Shown here one piece after another: positions 54,139 to 64,000 of a stretch of 64,000 nucleotides of DNA (its first letter is position 1; each line of letters opens with the position of its first letter). The notes beneath the pieces were generated by a model that saw nothing but the letters and a program-made list of their open reading frames with translations, made no database searches and was not told the DNA's origin. Source of the DNA: SHZL01 sp963784425 (lineage in GTDB: Bacteria; Pseudomonadota; Gammaproteobacteria; Xanthomonadales; SZUA-36); assembly GCA_963784425.1 (NCBI GenBank), contig CAWARM010000008.1, positions 124,001 through 188,000 of the forward strand, read 5' to 3'. A program made the position numbers and the translations under genes.

Positions 54139-55235
54139 TCAGTGCAGGCTTAAACGCTTAGCGATACCGCCAAATACTTGCCATATGTGAAGAACGGGCA
54201 GCCATATTGCACGGGGTTTATGGTGCTTTTCCAGCAACAACCTTGGAGGTGCCAAGAACAGCTCACGCAATATTGCCCTTCGTGCTTTGGCAGTGGGCAG
54301 GCGCTTCCAGTCATCTACCAGCAAGCCCAGATTACTGTTGGGAAGCGATGGGGGTTCTCCGGAGTGTTCAACATGGAAGGAAGGGCGTCGGAAATCCTGG
54401 TCCCAAAACACTCGTGAGTTTTTAACAAGCTATGCAGGCATGCTGCCTGCACATTTCGCGCGACTGCAACGTGTGCGAAATTTAACAACTCATCGCCTGT
54501 CATGGTGGATATGAGGACATGAATGTCGTAAATCCAGATCAACCGATCCATGTCGTGGAATGCACTTCCAACCCGATGCATGCAAGCGAGCAGCAGTGAG
54601 TTTACCGGACTGAGGGTTCGGCCTGCGCTCAATCCAGGAAGCTCCACTGAGTCGGCCCATGCTTCATCAAACGAAATCGACCGCGCAAACCGAGCTGAGT
54701 TGAGAATTCGCCAATGGATATCGAACTCCAGACCTACCGCATGACCACTCGCTGCCCTGGCCGTGAATTGATGAGTCTTGTAAACCGACGAAACAATTGT
54801 GAGTCCGGCATCGAAAGCGGCCTGCCGGGCTTTTTCGATGTCTTGGATGGCAATGAATACATCACTGTCACACCGAGTACGTGTTCCGGGTGCCGGGTAA
54901 TGCGTTTGGGCAATGGCTTCACCCTTGATGAGCAGGAAGCGAATACCTGCCTGGGAAAATCTGTGCATGATTTTCCGGAGGTGATGAACTCGAAGCAACT
55001 CGACGGCAACTGCTGCCTTGCTCCGCTCCTCCAACACTTGCCTTAGCTCCAGCGGCCAGGAGTGCCATTCTTCGCGATCACGCAGACTGTGAAACAGGAG
55101 TGCCGAAATACCGTGATGATCCGAGCGTTGCAAGAAAGATTTCTCAAACATCTCGTCGGAAATTGCTGGCCAAGCAAAGTCTTCAGCGCGCAGAATGCGA
55201 CAGAGAAGGTTGTCAATTTCAGTCTGGTAGTCCAA
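54139..55235 (-). pseudogene. Nucleotidyltransferase-family protein of the lasso locus, one frameshift
   Basis: 365 residues if repaired. RFLLIKGEAIAQTHYP followed by TRTRCDSDVFIAI is the pattern of the nucleotidyltransferase family found with lasso and some exopolysaccharide clusters. The frame breaks near 54340, where one missing base lets PENPH continue into PNSNLGLLVDDWKRLP. In pseudomycoidin-type clusters such a protein acts after the kinase. It is the only minus-strand gene of the locus and converges on the kinase gene. Confidence 0.78.
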
Positions 55236-55367
55236 TGGGTTATTCCCGATTAGTCCAAAACCTGCAGAATGCCGTTTGCAACCGAATTGCCTGGGTTTTG
55301 GAAACGCTTGTCGCGCGTAAGCGCGTTTACGCCCTCGGGTGATCCTGCGAACCTTGATAACCCAGGA

Positions 55368-58300
55368 CTATAAATCATAAACCTGGGTAGACGCCTTGTT
55401 GGCGGTTAGCGTCTTGTCGCCAAATCGGATCTCGCCAGCTGAACCCAGGCTCAGCGTGACACGCTTGCCACGAATCTGTGCGGATCCAGCCTGGCCCGTG
55501 AAGGACAGCTGTTTGTCGGCCGTCTGGAATTCATCCCGGTCATCACTGTCTGCCTTTGGCGCCACAAAGACAAAATCCGAGCCCATTGTTGAAATCACCT
55601 CGGCGATTCGGCCATCGGCATGCCAGATGACTTTTGGCGAAGGTTCTGACTTGAGTCGAGGGTAGACCAACAAACGTCACGGAGCCGCGAATCATGAACG
55701 ATGCCGTCAGCGCCGTCTGCGTGAGACTCATCGGTCCCACTTTGCCGTCACGGTTTCCGACAGACAAATCCTGCGTGGCCGTTTCAGTTTTCAGATTGAG
55801 CTTCTCTGGTTGATAGAAAAAAAGGTCAAAATCCACGTCATCCGCTCCCGTCACGGTAGCACCCTGGGAGTTAATTTGGACAGGATTAGCAGCGGGGCTC
55901 ACGGTAAGCCACAGCTTCCAGGTCGCAGGCAGGAAGGCACTGTTTGTATCGCGGATAAGAAAAAAATTGGGGCCAAGGGGATCGGCGTCCTTGGTGAAAG
56001 CAATCTGACGTTGCCAAAAACCCTTCTGTCCTGACACATAGTCGAAGGCCGCTTGGGTCGAAAAATCTGCAATCTGCATAGTGCCGCCGGCCCCCAGCGA
56101 AGAAAGCAGGTTGTGAAACTCTTCTCCATGCCGTCCGATGTAACCCCAGTCGTCGGCCAGTACACGGCCTTTGCCCCAGATCACGATGCTGCCGGAGTCG
56201 TAGTCGTAATGTTCATGATTCGAACCGGCAATCAGATGGAGGTAAGTCTCGCGGCCTGAACCCAAGTTGCTGCGCAACACGACCCCGGTTTTCTGGAACC
56301 AGGCGCTACCATAGTCGGGCTTTTTCGGGGCAACACCGTGAGCCTTGAGGAGGTCCTTGTAGCCGGCCATGCCTGGAAAGCTCCAGCCAAGCCCCAGATC
56401 CGGGGAGCCGTGTTCTTCGCACATCCACTGCATGTTGGCGGCGAACTGGGGATCGCGATTCTTCCACAGCCCTGCCACAATGCAGAACATGGCCGTCGAT
56501 TCCCCGTAATAGGTATTGCCAATGGGAGGAAGATGACGAAACCCGCCCGTATGGGAATCAGGCGGTGTGGATATCTGCGCGAGCCACTCGGCTACCTTGC
56601 GCATGCGCTCGTCGTAGACGTGATCCGCAAACCCGGCCCGTTGCGCCATGATGAACGCGGCCAGCATGGAGTCGTAGGCGACCAGTGCGTAGTGTGGTGC
56701 TTCCAGCCAACCCCCGTCTTCATCCGACCAAGCATCCAACTGCCAAACCAACGTGTCCAGCCCCGGGCCGCCCATTGCTTCGCCATCGGATGCGAAGGAA
56801 TCAGTGCTGCCAGAGCAACCTGGTACTGCGCCACCGTGGTGGTCATGTTTGGATTGGCGTCAAACCCACGCGCAGGTGACCAGTAGTCGTCGCTATTGAC
56901 GACGTAGCCCAGGAACGCCAGTTTCGCCAGGAACTGCCGGCGAAGTTCCGGTGTGAGCGATTCGACGCCAAGGGCCGCATCGGTCAGATTGAGTGTCGGC
57001 AGTAAAAGCACCGCCTGGGAATGGGGCGCGACACCCAGCGTAACCCGGCTATTTTGCAGCAGCAGATTGTCGTGGACGACCACGTCCAGCCACTCAGCAC
57101 TCTTTTTGATGATTTGCTCGCCGAGTTGTGCCGATCCCGAAGCGAAGTATTCACGCAACGGATCATCAATGTTGTATTTGTCGATAGGCTGCTGACTTTC
57201 CCAGCGCTTGAGTTCTCCGGCATCAGATTTCAACGAACCACTTAGCGTTTGCAGCTCCTGTTTTCCCACAAACAGCCGCGGATAATTGTCGTGGTCTCCT
57301 GGCCATTCCAGAACGTAATCTTTGACTACATCAAGGGGAAAGTCGCCGTGTTTGATGAGGTAGTGCTGGGGCAGAGGCGACACTTGCCGATTCTTCGCTG
57401 ATAGTGCGCTGATACTTTGCTCCTTGTCCGGTGTGCCAAGCATCCACATCCGCTTGCCGCCACCGAGTGGAAATGAGACCGTCACATGACCGTCTTCGAC
57501 CTGGGCAGGCACCGTGAGACCGACCTGCCCTGCCCTCCCCGACCACTCGGGGTCCCTCCAGGCACTGGGGCGCAGCAGGCCAATCATCAGCATGTTGGGA
57601 GAGGGATTGGGAGATGAATCGGGGGAGTACAGCGCGAACCAGTTACCCTGCCGATCATGCTCCCACCAATGCAGCCACGGCTCGAGCAGGTACACATTGC
57701 CAGAGCCGATGAGCTCGGAGTTGACCTTGCCCAGGTTGTCACCCGTTCCAGAACGGTAAAGCACATGTGTCGGCTGGTAGGCTTCGCCGCCAAGGCTCAC
57801 GCCAAAGGTACCACCGCCCGGGGCGTCGAAACTCTCCTCGACCAACACCACGGGTTCGCCGCGCTCGATCCGAAAACGCAGACTCCAGTAGCCCTCGTCT
57901 TTGAAGTTCACAACGCAAAGAACTTCGATAAACACCGCCCCGCGCGCGGTGATTTTAGCGGAGTAACTTTTCACCCCGGATGTCCAGGCCAGAGATGAGT
58001 CGCCAGTCCATGTGCCGCTGCGCAAACGCATACCCGCGATCGGCCCCTGCCCGTCCTGCAATGTTTTCCGAATGGCCAGCCCTACCAGTTCGTTCTCGAT
58101 GCGCAGCTCTGCGTCTGACTCCGAAACCTTCAGGTCAGTCTTCGTGTCTGCGGGCTGCTCGGAGAAGCGGTATGCCCGGCTTTCCATAGGCGACAGGTCG
58201 ACCTGAAAACTTATCCGGGCATGGTCTTGATCTACAGCTTCAAGCAACTGGTACGGGATCTGCTGATCGCCGGGACCGACCAGCGCCTGTTTTTGCGCAG

Positions 58301-58427
58301 CCTTCGCTGCCTGCTCCGAGGTAAGAGGAAACGTAACCCGCTCGTTAGTCCATGTGTGACCCAAATAGTCACGAAGTGTGAAGTCCGCGGCCTGGCTGGG
58401 GGCGGTAACGGCCATCACCAGTAGCAT
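55368..58427 (-). pseudogene. Secreted heparinase II/III-like protein, two frameshifts
   Basis: About 1,020 residues if repaired. The start at 58427 gives a short signal peptide ending PSQAADF; an upstream in-frame stretch lacks a normal start codon. An N-terminal beta-sandwich is followed by an alpha-toroid region and the heparinase C-terminal motif HEHYDYDSGSIVIWGKGR, then WGYIGRHG. A missing G at 56761-56764 joins AAR to GLDTLVWQLD, and an extra T at 55672-55674 joins SVT to LLVYPRLKSE. Heparinase II/III-like enzymes are polysaccharide lyases for uronic-acid glycans. The substrate here is unknown. The neighbouring UDP-glucuronate genes make uronic-acid polymers a reasonable guess. Confidence 0.8.
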
Positions 58428-58510
58428 CGTGACTGTTTGGAGTATGGGTTTAATGTTCGTGGATAAAGAGGAAAATGCCCGTACAAGAACCCACTAGAAT
58501 TCGAACTGGA

Positions 58511-58759
58511 TTAGCCACAGCTTTCACGAAGCCGCCCTTCAACGTACTTGTGCAGGATGCTGGCTATGAGCGTTTGATAGGGAATCCCTTCCGAAAGTGC
58601 TTTTTTCTGCAACCCTCGCAGGTCCTTGGACGTCAGCCGAATGTTGATTCTCGCGTCCTTGCGGAACATGGCTTCAGCGTACTCTTGATGCAGCTGCTGT
58701 GTTTGGGTCGCACGCTTCGCGCGTTTCGTCTTTCCGGACTCACCCGAATGACGTGTCAT
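58511..58759 (-). CDS. CopG-like ribbon-helix-helix protein
   Basis: 82 residues. KDARINIRLTSKDLRGLQKK followed by IPYQTLIASILHKYVEG is a ribbon-helix-helix fold close to BrnA-type and CopG-like antitoxins, after a basic N-terminal tail. It overlaps the upstream HTH gene by 4 bp. No toxin gene is adjacent, so it could be an orphan antitoxin or part of a two-regulator unit. Confidence 0.65.
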   Translation of the reverse strand: MTRHSGESGKTKRAKRATQTQQLHQEYAEAMFRKDARINIRLTSKDLRGLQKKALSEGIPYQTLIASILHKYVEGRLRESCG

Positions 58760-59229
58760 GCTGCATCTTTCCTCTTAACAACAAGTTCAACCTCACAATT
58801 GAGTATGTGAAGAAGTGCAACTAATTGATTCATGGATTTGCTCGCATTTGCAGGATCCAGAAGGCGATATAGCTGAGGCGCAGAGGTCTTTAAACGTTTA
58901 GCGACCTGACGCCGACTCAACCCGCTCCGCTCAATCCCGTGTTGCGCCTCCAGCGTAAGTTTGTACGCTAGTAGCTCTGCAAGATAGTTCGGGTCCTCGT
59001 TGTACTCGAGAACCTGCTCGATGTGTATCGTGCCTTCCCCACCAGATTCCAGAATATAGGTAAAACCTTCGTTTCCGAGTTCTTTGTCTACAAAGACTCT
59101 CTCAATGCGATTATCAGAGCTCGGACGAGGATCGGCTTTTGCATACGGAAAGGTATAAGTAGCCCCTGAACGGGTTACCATCGAAAATTCATTGCGCCGA
59201 TTGCTGGATGTAACGCTACGTATCTTCAT
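58756..59229 (-). CDS. HTH (XRE-like) domain protein
   Basis: 157 residues. The N-terminal half is an unassigned beta-rich region (TYTFPYAKADPRPSS). The C-terminal half has a helix-turn-helix (GLSRRQVAKRLKTSAPQLYR) and ends VVKRKDAA. It may be a regulator of a TA-like unit with the overlapping RHH gene. Confidence 0.6.
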   Translation of the reverse strand: MKIRSVTSSNRRNEFSMVTRSGATYTFPYAKADPRPSSDNRIERVFVDKELGNEGFTYILESGGEGTIHIEQVLEYNEDPNYLAELLAYKLTLEAQHGIERSGLSRRQVAKRLKTSAPQLYRLLDPANASKSMNQLVALLHILNCEVELVVKRKDAA

Positions 59230-59311
59230 AATCTACCTTCTTCATTCAATCGGAGGCCGAGTTGTGCATGACACAACTGCGAAGGAGCAGACCCCGAAGC
59301 GCAGCTGCAGA

Positions 59312-59524
59312 TTAAGCGGTTGGTTGGTTGGCCTTGTTCGGCCAGTCCTTGTCAACAGTAAACGCCCGACCAACCGGCTTTAAGTGGTCAAACTCTTGTT
59401 TCTGTAGTTTGGCTCGGATCTCTTCAAATGCTCTGACAACATCCTCGGCATAAAGCCGTTCTCCGCACGGAAAAATATATCTCGTCAAAAGCCAGTTGAT
59501 CGTGAACAGCCTCTTCCTCCGCAT
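59312..59524 (-). CDS. Hypothetical small protein
   Basis: 70 residues from the ATG at 59524 (frame open to 59605). Content is MRRKRLFTINWLLTRYIFPC then a helical LYAEDVVRAFEEIRAKL. I recognise no family, and there is no clear ribosome site. It lies between a broken ParE gene and the HTH gene. It may be a real small gene or a fragment. Confidence 0.3.
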   Translation of the reverse strand: MRRKRLFTINWLLTRYIFPCGERLYAEDVVRAFEEIRAKLQKQEFDHLKPVGRAFTVDKDWPNKANQPTA

Positions 59525-59573
59525 GACGCAAGAGTCACCGGCCCGCGCCGTAGGCGCCCTGTTTAAGGATTTA

Positions 59574-59781
59574 TTAGATTTCTTGCACACCATGTATCCG
59601 ATCAACTAATGGTTCCAACTGGCGACTGCCATGAATTATCGCAGCAATCAGAACGCGCTCTGTTTCAATTCGATAGATGATGCGATATTTGTGGACAAAG
59701 CGTTCGCGATATTGCGGACCTCGGATTTATAGCTTCGACATCTTCAACGGCTTCAGGTGACCATCTTAATTGTCGAGCCAT
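59574..59781 (-). pseudogene. ParE/RelE-type toxin remnant
   Basis: It starts MARQLRWSPEAVEDVEAI, overlapping the antitoxin end, then jumps frame to PQYRERFVHKYRIIYRIE and HGSRQLEPLVDRIHG, ending at 59574. A normal ParE is about 95-100 residues; here about 30 residues between helix 1 and the beta-sheet are missing and the frame changes at the junction. This is a true internal deletion, not a single-base error, so the toxin is probably dead. Confidence 0.75.
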
Positions 59782-59954
59782 TTCCCCAGTCGCTGCTTGG
59801 CTTCGGAATGAGACAGCGTCCCTTCTGATTCAGCTCGTTCTACGCCGCGTTTTACTTTTTCAAGGACGTAAAGATGGTATTGAATGTCTTCAAGGCTGCT
59901 ATCGTCTGGCAAAGTTTCCAGCATTGACGCCACTTCGGATTTAGCAGTGTTCAT
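59766..59954 (-). CDS. Antitoxin-like protein paired with the ParE remnant
   Basis: 62 residues from the ATG at 59954. MLETLPDDSSLEDIQYHLYV followed by SHSEAKQRLGKWL is a small acidic helical family that precedes RelE/ParE genes. It overlaps the upstream fragment by ATGA and the toxin remnant by 16 bp. Confidence 0.7.
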   Translation of the reverse strand: MNTAKSEVASMLETLPDDSSLEDIQYHLYVLEKVKRGVERAESEGTLSHSEAKQRLGKWLDN

Positions 59955-60082
59955 TGAATTGACCTCCAATCTACTAGCTCAATCTTTTCTGGAAATTCAG
60001 CAATACTGTCCCAAATTTCCGCAACTAACTGAATGCGCTCAGAAATTGGCAAGTCCAGGGTTTCGGCGGCTGATACTTTCAT
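59951..60082 (-). CDS. Truncated addiction-module component (TIGR02574-like)
   Basis: 43 residues beginning MKVSAAETLDLPISERIQLV and continuing AEIWDSIAEFPEKIELVDW, the N-terminal half of the TIGR02574 antitoxin family, which is usually about 70 residues. The reading frame ends in ATGA overlapping the next gene. Two antitoxin-type genes in front of one broken toxin suggest a recombined TA locus. The 154 bp to galE show nothing recognisable. Confidence 0.55.
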   Translation of the reverse strand: MKVSAAETLDLPISERIQLVAEIWDSIAEFPEKIELVDWRSIQ

Positions 60083-60236
60083 GGGATTGAATTTAACACA
60101 ATGGAAAAATCGATTCTATCGGATTAAACACTCGAACAGCGTAAGAATTTCACGCACATTCCTCAGGAGTTCCGAGGTGTTCGGCTACCTTTTCGTGCTT
60201 TCCCATGCTACCTGTCTTTCATGTTGTTGAGGGTGT

Positions 60237-61262
60237 TCAATAGCCCTTCGGGTTTTTCTGCTGCCAACGCCAGGCGTCGGCGCACATGTCTTCCAAATTT
60301 AGCTCTGCTTTCCAATCGAGTTCGGTTTCCGCCAACGCGGGATCAGCAAACACTGCGGGAGCATCGCCGGCGCGTCGCTTGGCAATGCGATATGGAATGG
60401 CTTTGCCGGTTGCAGCACGGAATGCATTGATAACGTCCAGCACCGAATAGCCCTGCCCTGTTCCCAGGTTGTGGATGCCAACGTATCCCGTGCTCCCGCC
60501 GGGTTGCTCATCGAGCTTTTGCAAAGCCTTGATATGGCCCTTGGCCAGGTCGACCACGTGGATGTAATCGCGGATGCAGGTGCCATCGGGCGTTGGGTAG
60601 TCGTTGCCCCAGACCGAAAGCTCTTTCAGCTCACCAATGGCCACCTTGGTGATGTAGGGCATCAGGTTATTGGGGATGCCCAGCGGATCTTCGCCAATTT
60701 CACCGCTGGGGTGCGCTCCCACCGGGTTGAAGTAACGCAGGATGGAGATGTTCCATTCCGGATCGGAAGCGGCCAGGTCCTTGAGCATGTATTCGATCGT
60801 GAGCTTGGTCTGGCCGTATGGGTTCACGGCCTGCAGCGGTGAATCTTCCCGTGATGGGCAGCGTATCGGGTGCCCCGTACACCGTACAGGAGGAGCTGAA
60901 CACCAGGTTTTTGACCCCTGCATTGGCCATCACCTGCAGCAGGGTGGCCGTGCCGGCCACATTATTGCGGTAATACAGCAAGGGTTTTTCTACACTCTCA
61001 CCCACCGCTTTAAGGCCAGCGAAGTGGATGACGGCTGATGGCTTGAACCCCGCAAACACGCTGGCCAGTTTCTGTTCATCCAGGATGTCACAGCGCATGA
61101 AATCCAGTGATTTTCCGGCGATTTTCCCCACCCGCTCCAGGGCTTGCACCTTGCTGTTGGAGAGGTTGTCGACGACGATGACTTTGTAGCCAGCGTCCAG
61201 AAGTTCGACACACGCGTGGGAGCCGATGTAGCCGGCACCGCCGGTGACGAGGATGGTTTCAG

Positions 61263-61266
<4 letters not shown>
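60237..61266 (-). pseudogene. galE: UDP-glucose 4-epimerase GalE, one-base frameshift
   Basis: 342 residues if repaired. NAD-binding ILVTGGAGYIGSHACVELL, catalytic FSSSCTVYG and Tyr/Lys in VNPYGQTKL are present. GGG at 60848-60850 (CCC on the plus strand) has one G too many: removing it gives TLPITEDSPLQAVNPYG. It interconverts UDP-glucose/galactose or the N-acetyl forms. Its ATG overlaps the previous stop (ATGA). Confidence 0.92.
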
Positions 61267-62229
<963 letters not shown>

Positions 62230-62334
62230 GCTGTATCCCTCGCCTGGTAAGGCTTCACTTGGCCCGATTGCCCATGGATTATTTGCTTGTGGATTATAGG
62301 TACTCGGGCTACGGCATACGAGACTCGGCTAGTT

Positions 62335-63460
62335 TCAGGCATAAGGTTCTTCAATCGTAAAATCATGGTGAATAAAGTGCCGCCCCAAAAAGCGCTGGGC
62401 TCCCCAGCAGTGCTTCATATAGAAATAGTAAATGAACGCGATCAACATGAAGGTATAAAAACTGAAATAGTCTGGCAGGAAGCTGAATTCAAACGCAGCA
62501 CCGATTCCCGCCAGCACCAAACTAAAAGCCATCATCCCCGCCCAGGCGGCACCTACACTGAAACCCGCACGCAGGAAAGCGTGGTGCAGGTGATTCTGAT
62601 CGGCGGAAAACGCCGAACGCCCTTCGCCCCAGCGCCGCCAGATCAAGGTGGTGGTATCGAGCAAAGGCACGGCGAACAGCCAAACGGCGGTCATGGGCAT
62701 AAACGCCCTTTCCGGGCCACTGCCAAGCTTGATCAGGCACCATGCCAGCACCAGTCCCAGCATCAGCGAGCCCGAGTCACCCAGGAACACCCGCGCCCTG
62801 GCATTCCAGGGCAAGCGTGCATTGAGCATGAGGAAGCCCAGCACAGCGGCCATCGCGATGAACAGGAACCACATCATCGATGTTTGCCCTGATAATGCAG
62901 CAAACGCGGCCATGCCGGCTGCCGTAATGATGAAACATGGCGCCGGATAATCCGTCCATACCATCAATGAGGTTGAAGGAATTGATCACACCCAGGGCAG
63001 CGAAAATCGTAATGGCTACTGCCGGCCAGCCCAGCACAAACACTTCAGCTGAAAACAGTCGTCCAAAATCGTGCAACTGAACGCCGGTGAAGTGGATGAT
63101 GGCAAGGCAGACCGCCATTTGCAGGAATAATCGCAACAGGACGTTCAATTCGACGAGATCATCCAGCAGGCCGGTTAAAAACAGCACAGCCCCGCCCATC
63201 AGCAAGACCAGAAAAAAGGGAACTGTGGCAAAATCCGGCACGGCGCCTGTGGTGCGCGCCACAAAAAACGCCGTAATGAGTGCCACAAAAACCGCCGCAC
63301 CCCCTATGGTCGGCGTTTTGCTCTCGTGCACCTTGCGCTCGCCCGGATGGTCTACCCAGCCGATTTTCATCGCAAAGGGGATCAGCAGCCAAGCCAGGCC
63401 TGCGCTCAGCAACAAGGTGAGCGGTAGCAGCAGCCAGGTATTTTGTACCAGGTGCGTCAT
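62335..63460 (-). pseudogene. Undecaprenyl-phosphate sugar-1-phosphate transferase (WecA/MraY family), one-base frameshift
   Basis: 374 residues if repaired, about ten transmembrane helices. Family motifs are GLLDDLVELN, NSFNLIDGMDGLSGA, RVFLGDSGSLMLGL and NHLHHAF. An extra T (AAA at 62933-62935 on the plus strand) splits SGAMF from IITAAGMAAFAAL. It would load the first sugar phosphate on undecaprenyl phosphate to start O-antigen or exopolysaccharide synthesis. Confidence 0.9.
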
Positions 63461-63480
63461 GAAATATCCCTTTTCATTGG

Positions 63481-64000
63481 CTACAGTTTACTCGCAATGG
63501 ACCCCGGCTCAAGGCCGGGGTGACGAGATGTCCTGGGTTCACTGTTTTGACTCGCCGACGAATACGACTGTGCACAGGCCACGCCCATGATGCAGGCGTA
63601 CAGGATAGCGACGGCCGGTAACTGCAGGCTGAAATCCACCGTGGCGTGCACCCCTACCAACACCGAGGCCGCCACGCCTGTGGCCGGGTAGACCCAGTCA
63701 CGGTGACGCTGCTTTACACCGCGCCAGCAGATCAGGCCAGCCCGGCCAGGGCAAGGTACAGCGCCAGTGCGGCCGGCAATCCCAGTTCAAAGGCATCCTC
63801 CAGCCAGGTGTTATGTGCCCGGTCGTAGTGGAAACGGTTCTTCGTTACGATCGTACAGGCGGAAACTGTCGGAAAAAGTGCCGTATCCAAAGCCCAGCAG
63901 CGGGTTATCGGCGATACCCCGGTTGACGTTGGCAAATACCGCCAGGCGCTCTTCCGAAGTGAGATCGGTGCGTTCGATTCGATCCATCAGCACCTCGCTG
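63481..64000 (-). pseudogene. O-antigen ligase/Wzy-like membrane protein, C-terminal part, frame broken
   Basis: The gene enters from the right edge. Fragments RLAVFANVNRGIADNPLLG, then FGYGTFSDSFRLYD, RAHNTWLEDAFELGLPAAL and ATVDFSLQLPAVAILYACIM are the Wzy_C/O-antigen ligase pattern. Breaks lie near 63840 (extra G) and 63733 (missing C). It would polymerise or ligate the glycan started by the WecA-type enzyme. The last 20 codons read through a REP hairpin. Confidence 0.8.
63502..63520. repeat. REP-like hairpin at the end of the Wzy-like gene
   Basis: CCCCGGC, loop TCAAG, GCCGGGG, followed by TGACGAGAT. It matches the REP-like palindromes at 42.2 kb in type. It falls inside the last codons of the Wzy-like frame, so the native C-terminus may have been extended by the repeat. 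Confidence 0.7.

Overview
The window is a bacterial chromosome segment that reads as Gammaproteobacteria. The left third carries the block asd-fimV-truA-trpF-trpB-trpA-accD-folC-dedD-cvpA, a gene order known from Pseudomonas-like gammaproteobacteria. The middle carries tig-clpP-clpX-lon-hupB-ppiD. An SCO-type copper chaperone and a phenylalanine hydroxylase pair suggest an aerobe. I cannot name a genus from the sequence alone.

Layout. 1-12 kb: minus-strand housekeeping genes for tryptophan, folate, fatty acid, aspartate-family and chorismate biosynthesis, plus prmB. 12-30 kb: mixed-strand core genes (SCO, psd, ppnN, a BlaI/M56 pair, tRNA-Pro, pepQ, cysS, sufE, an OmpA-type porin, a DksA lacking two zinc cysteines, yidD, dihydroorotase, fabI). 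A metallo-beta-lactamase-fold gene here is enclosed by a perfect 31-bp inverted repeat. 30-39 kb: ppiD, tRNA-Asp/Val, hupB, lon, clpX, clpP and tig, the folding and proteolysis block. 39-40.4 kb: six tRNA genes, a tRNA fragment and a degenerate tandem repeat. 40.4-43 kb: Lrp-type regulator, phhA, phhB and a methyltransferase. 43.2-45.5 kb: three toxin-antitoxin modules side by side, two with clear palindromic operators.

The most interesting part is 45.7-55.2 kb, a lasso-peptide biosynthetic locus. It has a PqqD-like recognition protein (B1), a transglutaminase-like leader peptidase (B2), an asparagine-synthase-like cyclase (C) and a 58-residue precursor gene (A, 52898-53074) with the complete leader motif YxxPxLx3Gx5T. 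Added to this core are a YkgJ-type cysteine-cluster protein, a PRMT-like methyltransferase, an HPr-kinase-like protein and a nucleotidyltransferase. A damaged ABC exporter gene lies upstream. The predicted core peptide has one acidic residue (Glu41) as the only possible ring acceptor and two cysteines in the tail. To the right follow a large secreted heparinase-like protein, remnants of toxin-antitoxin genes and an exopolysaccharide or O-antigen gene set (galE, UDP-glucuronate decarboxylase, WecA/MraY-type transferase, Wzy/ligase).

Caveat: at least 22 frame breaks fall in twelve genes, all in 30-36 kb and 45.7-64 kb. Most are one-base changes in short homopolymers, which points to residual assembly indels rather than decay for most of these genes. 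None is visible in 1-30 kb or 36-45.6 kb. Frame-broken genes are typed as pseudogene below, with the probable intact product stated.
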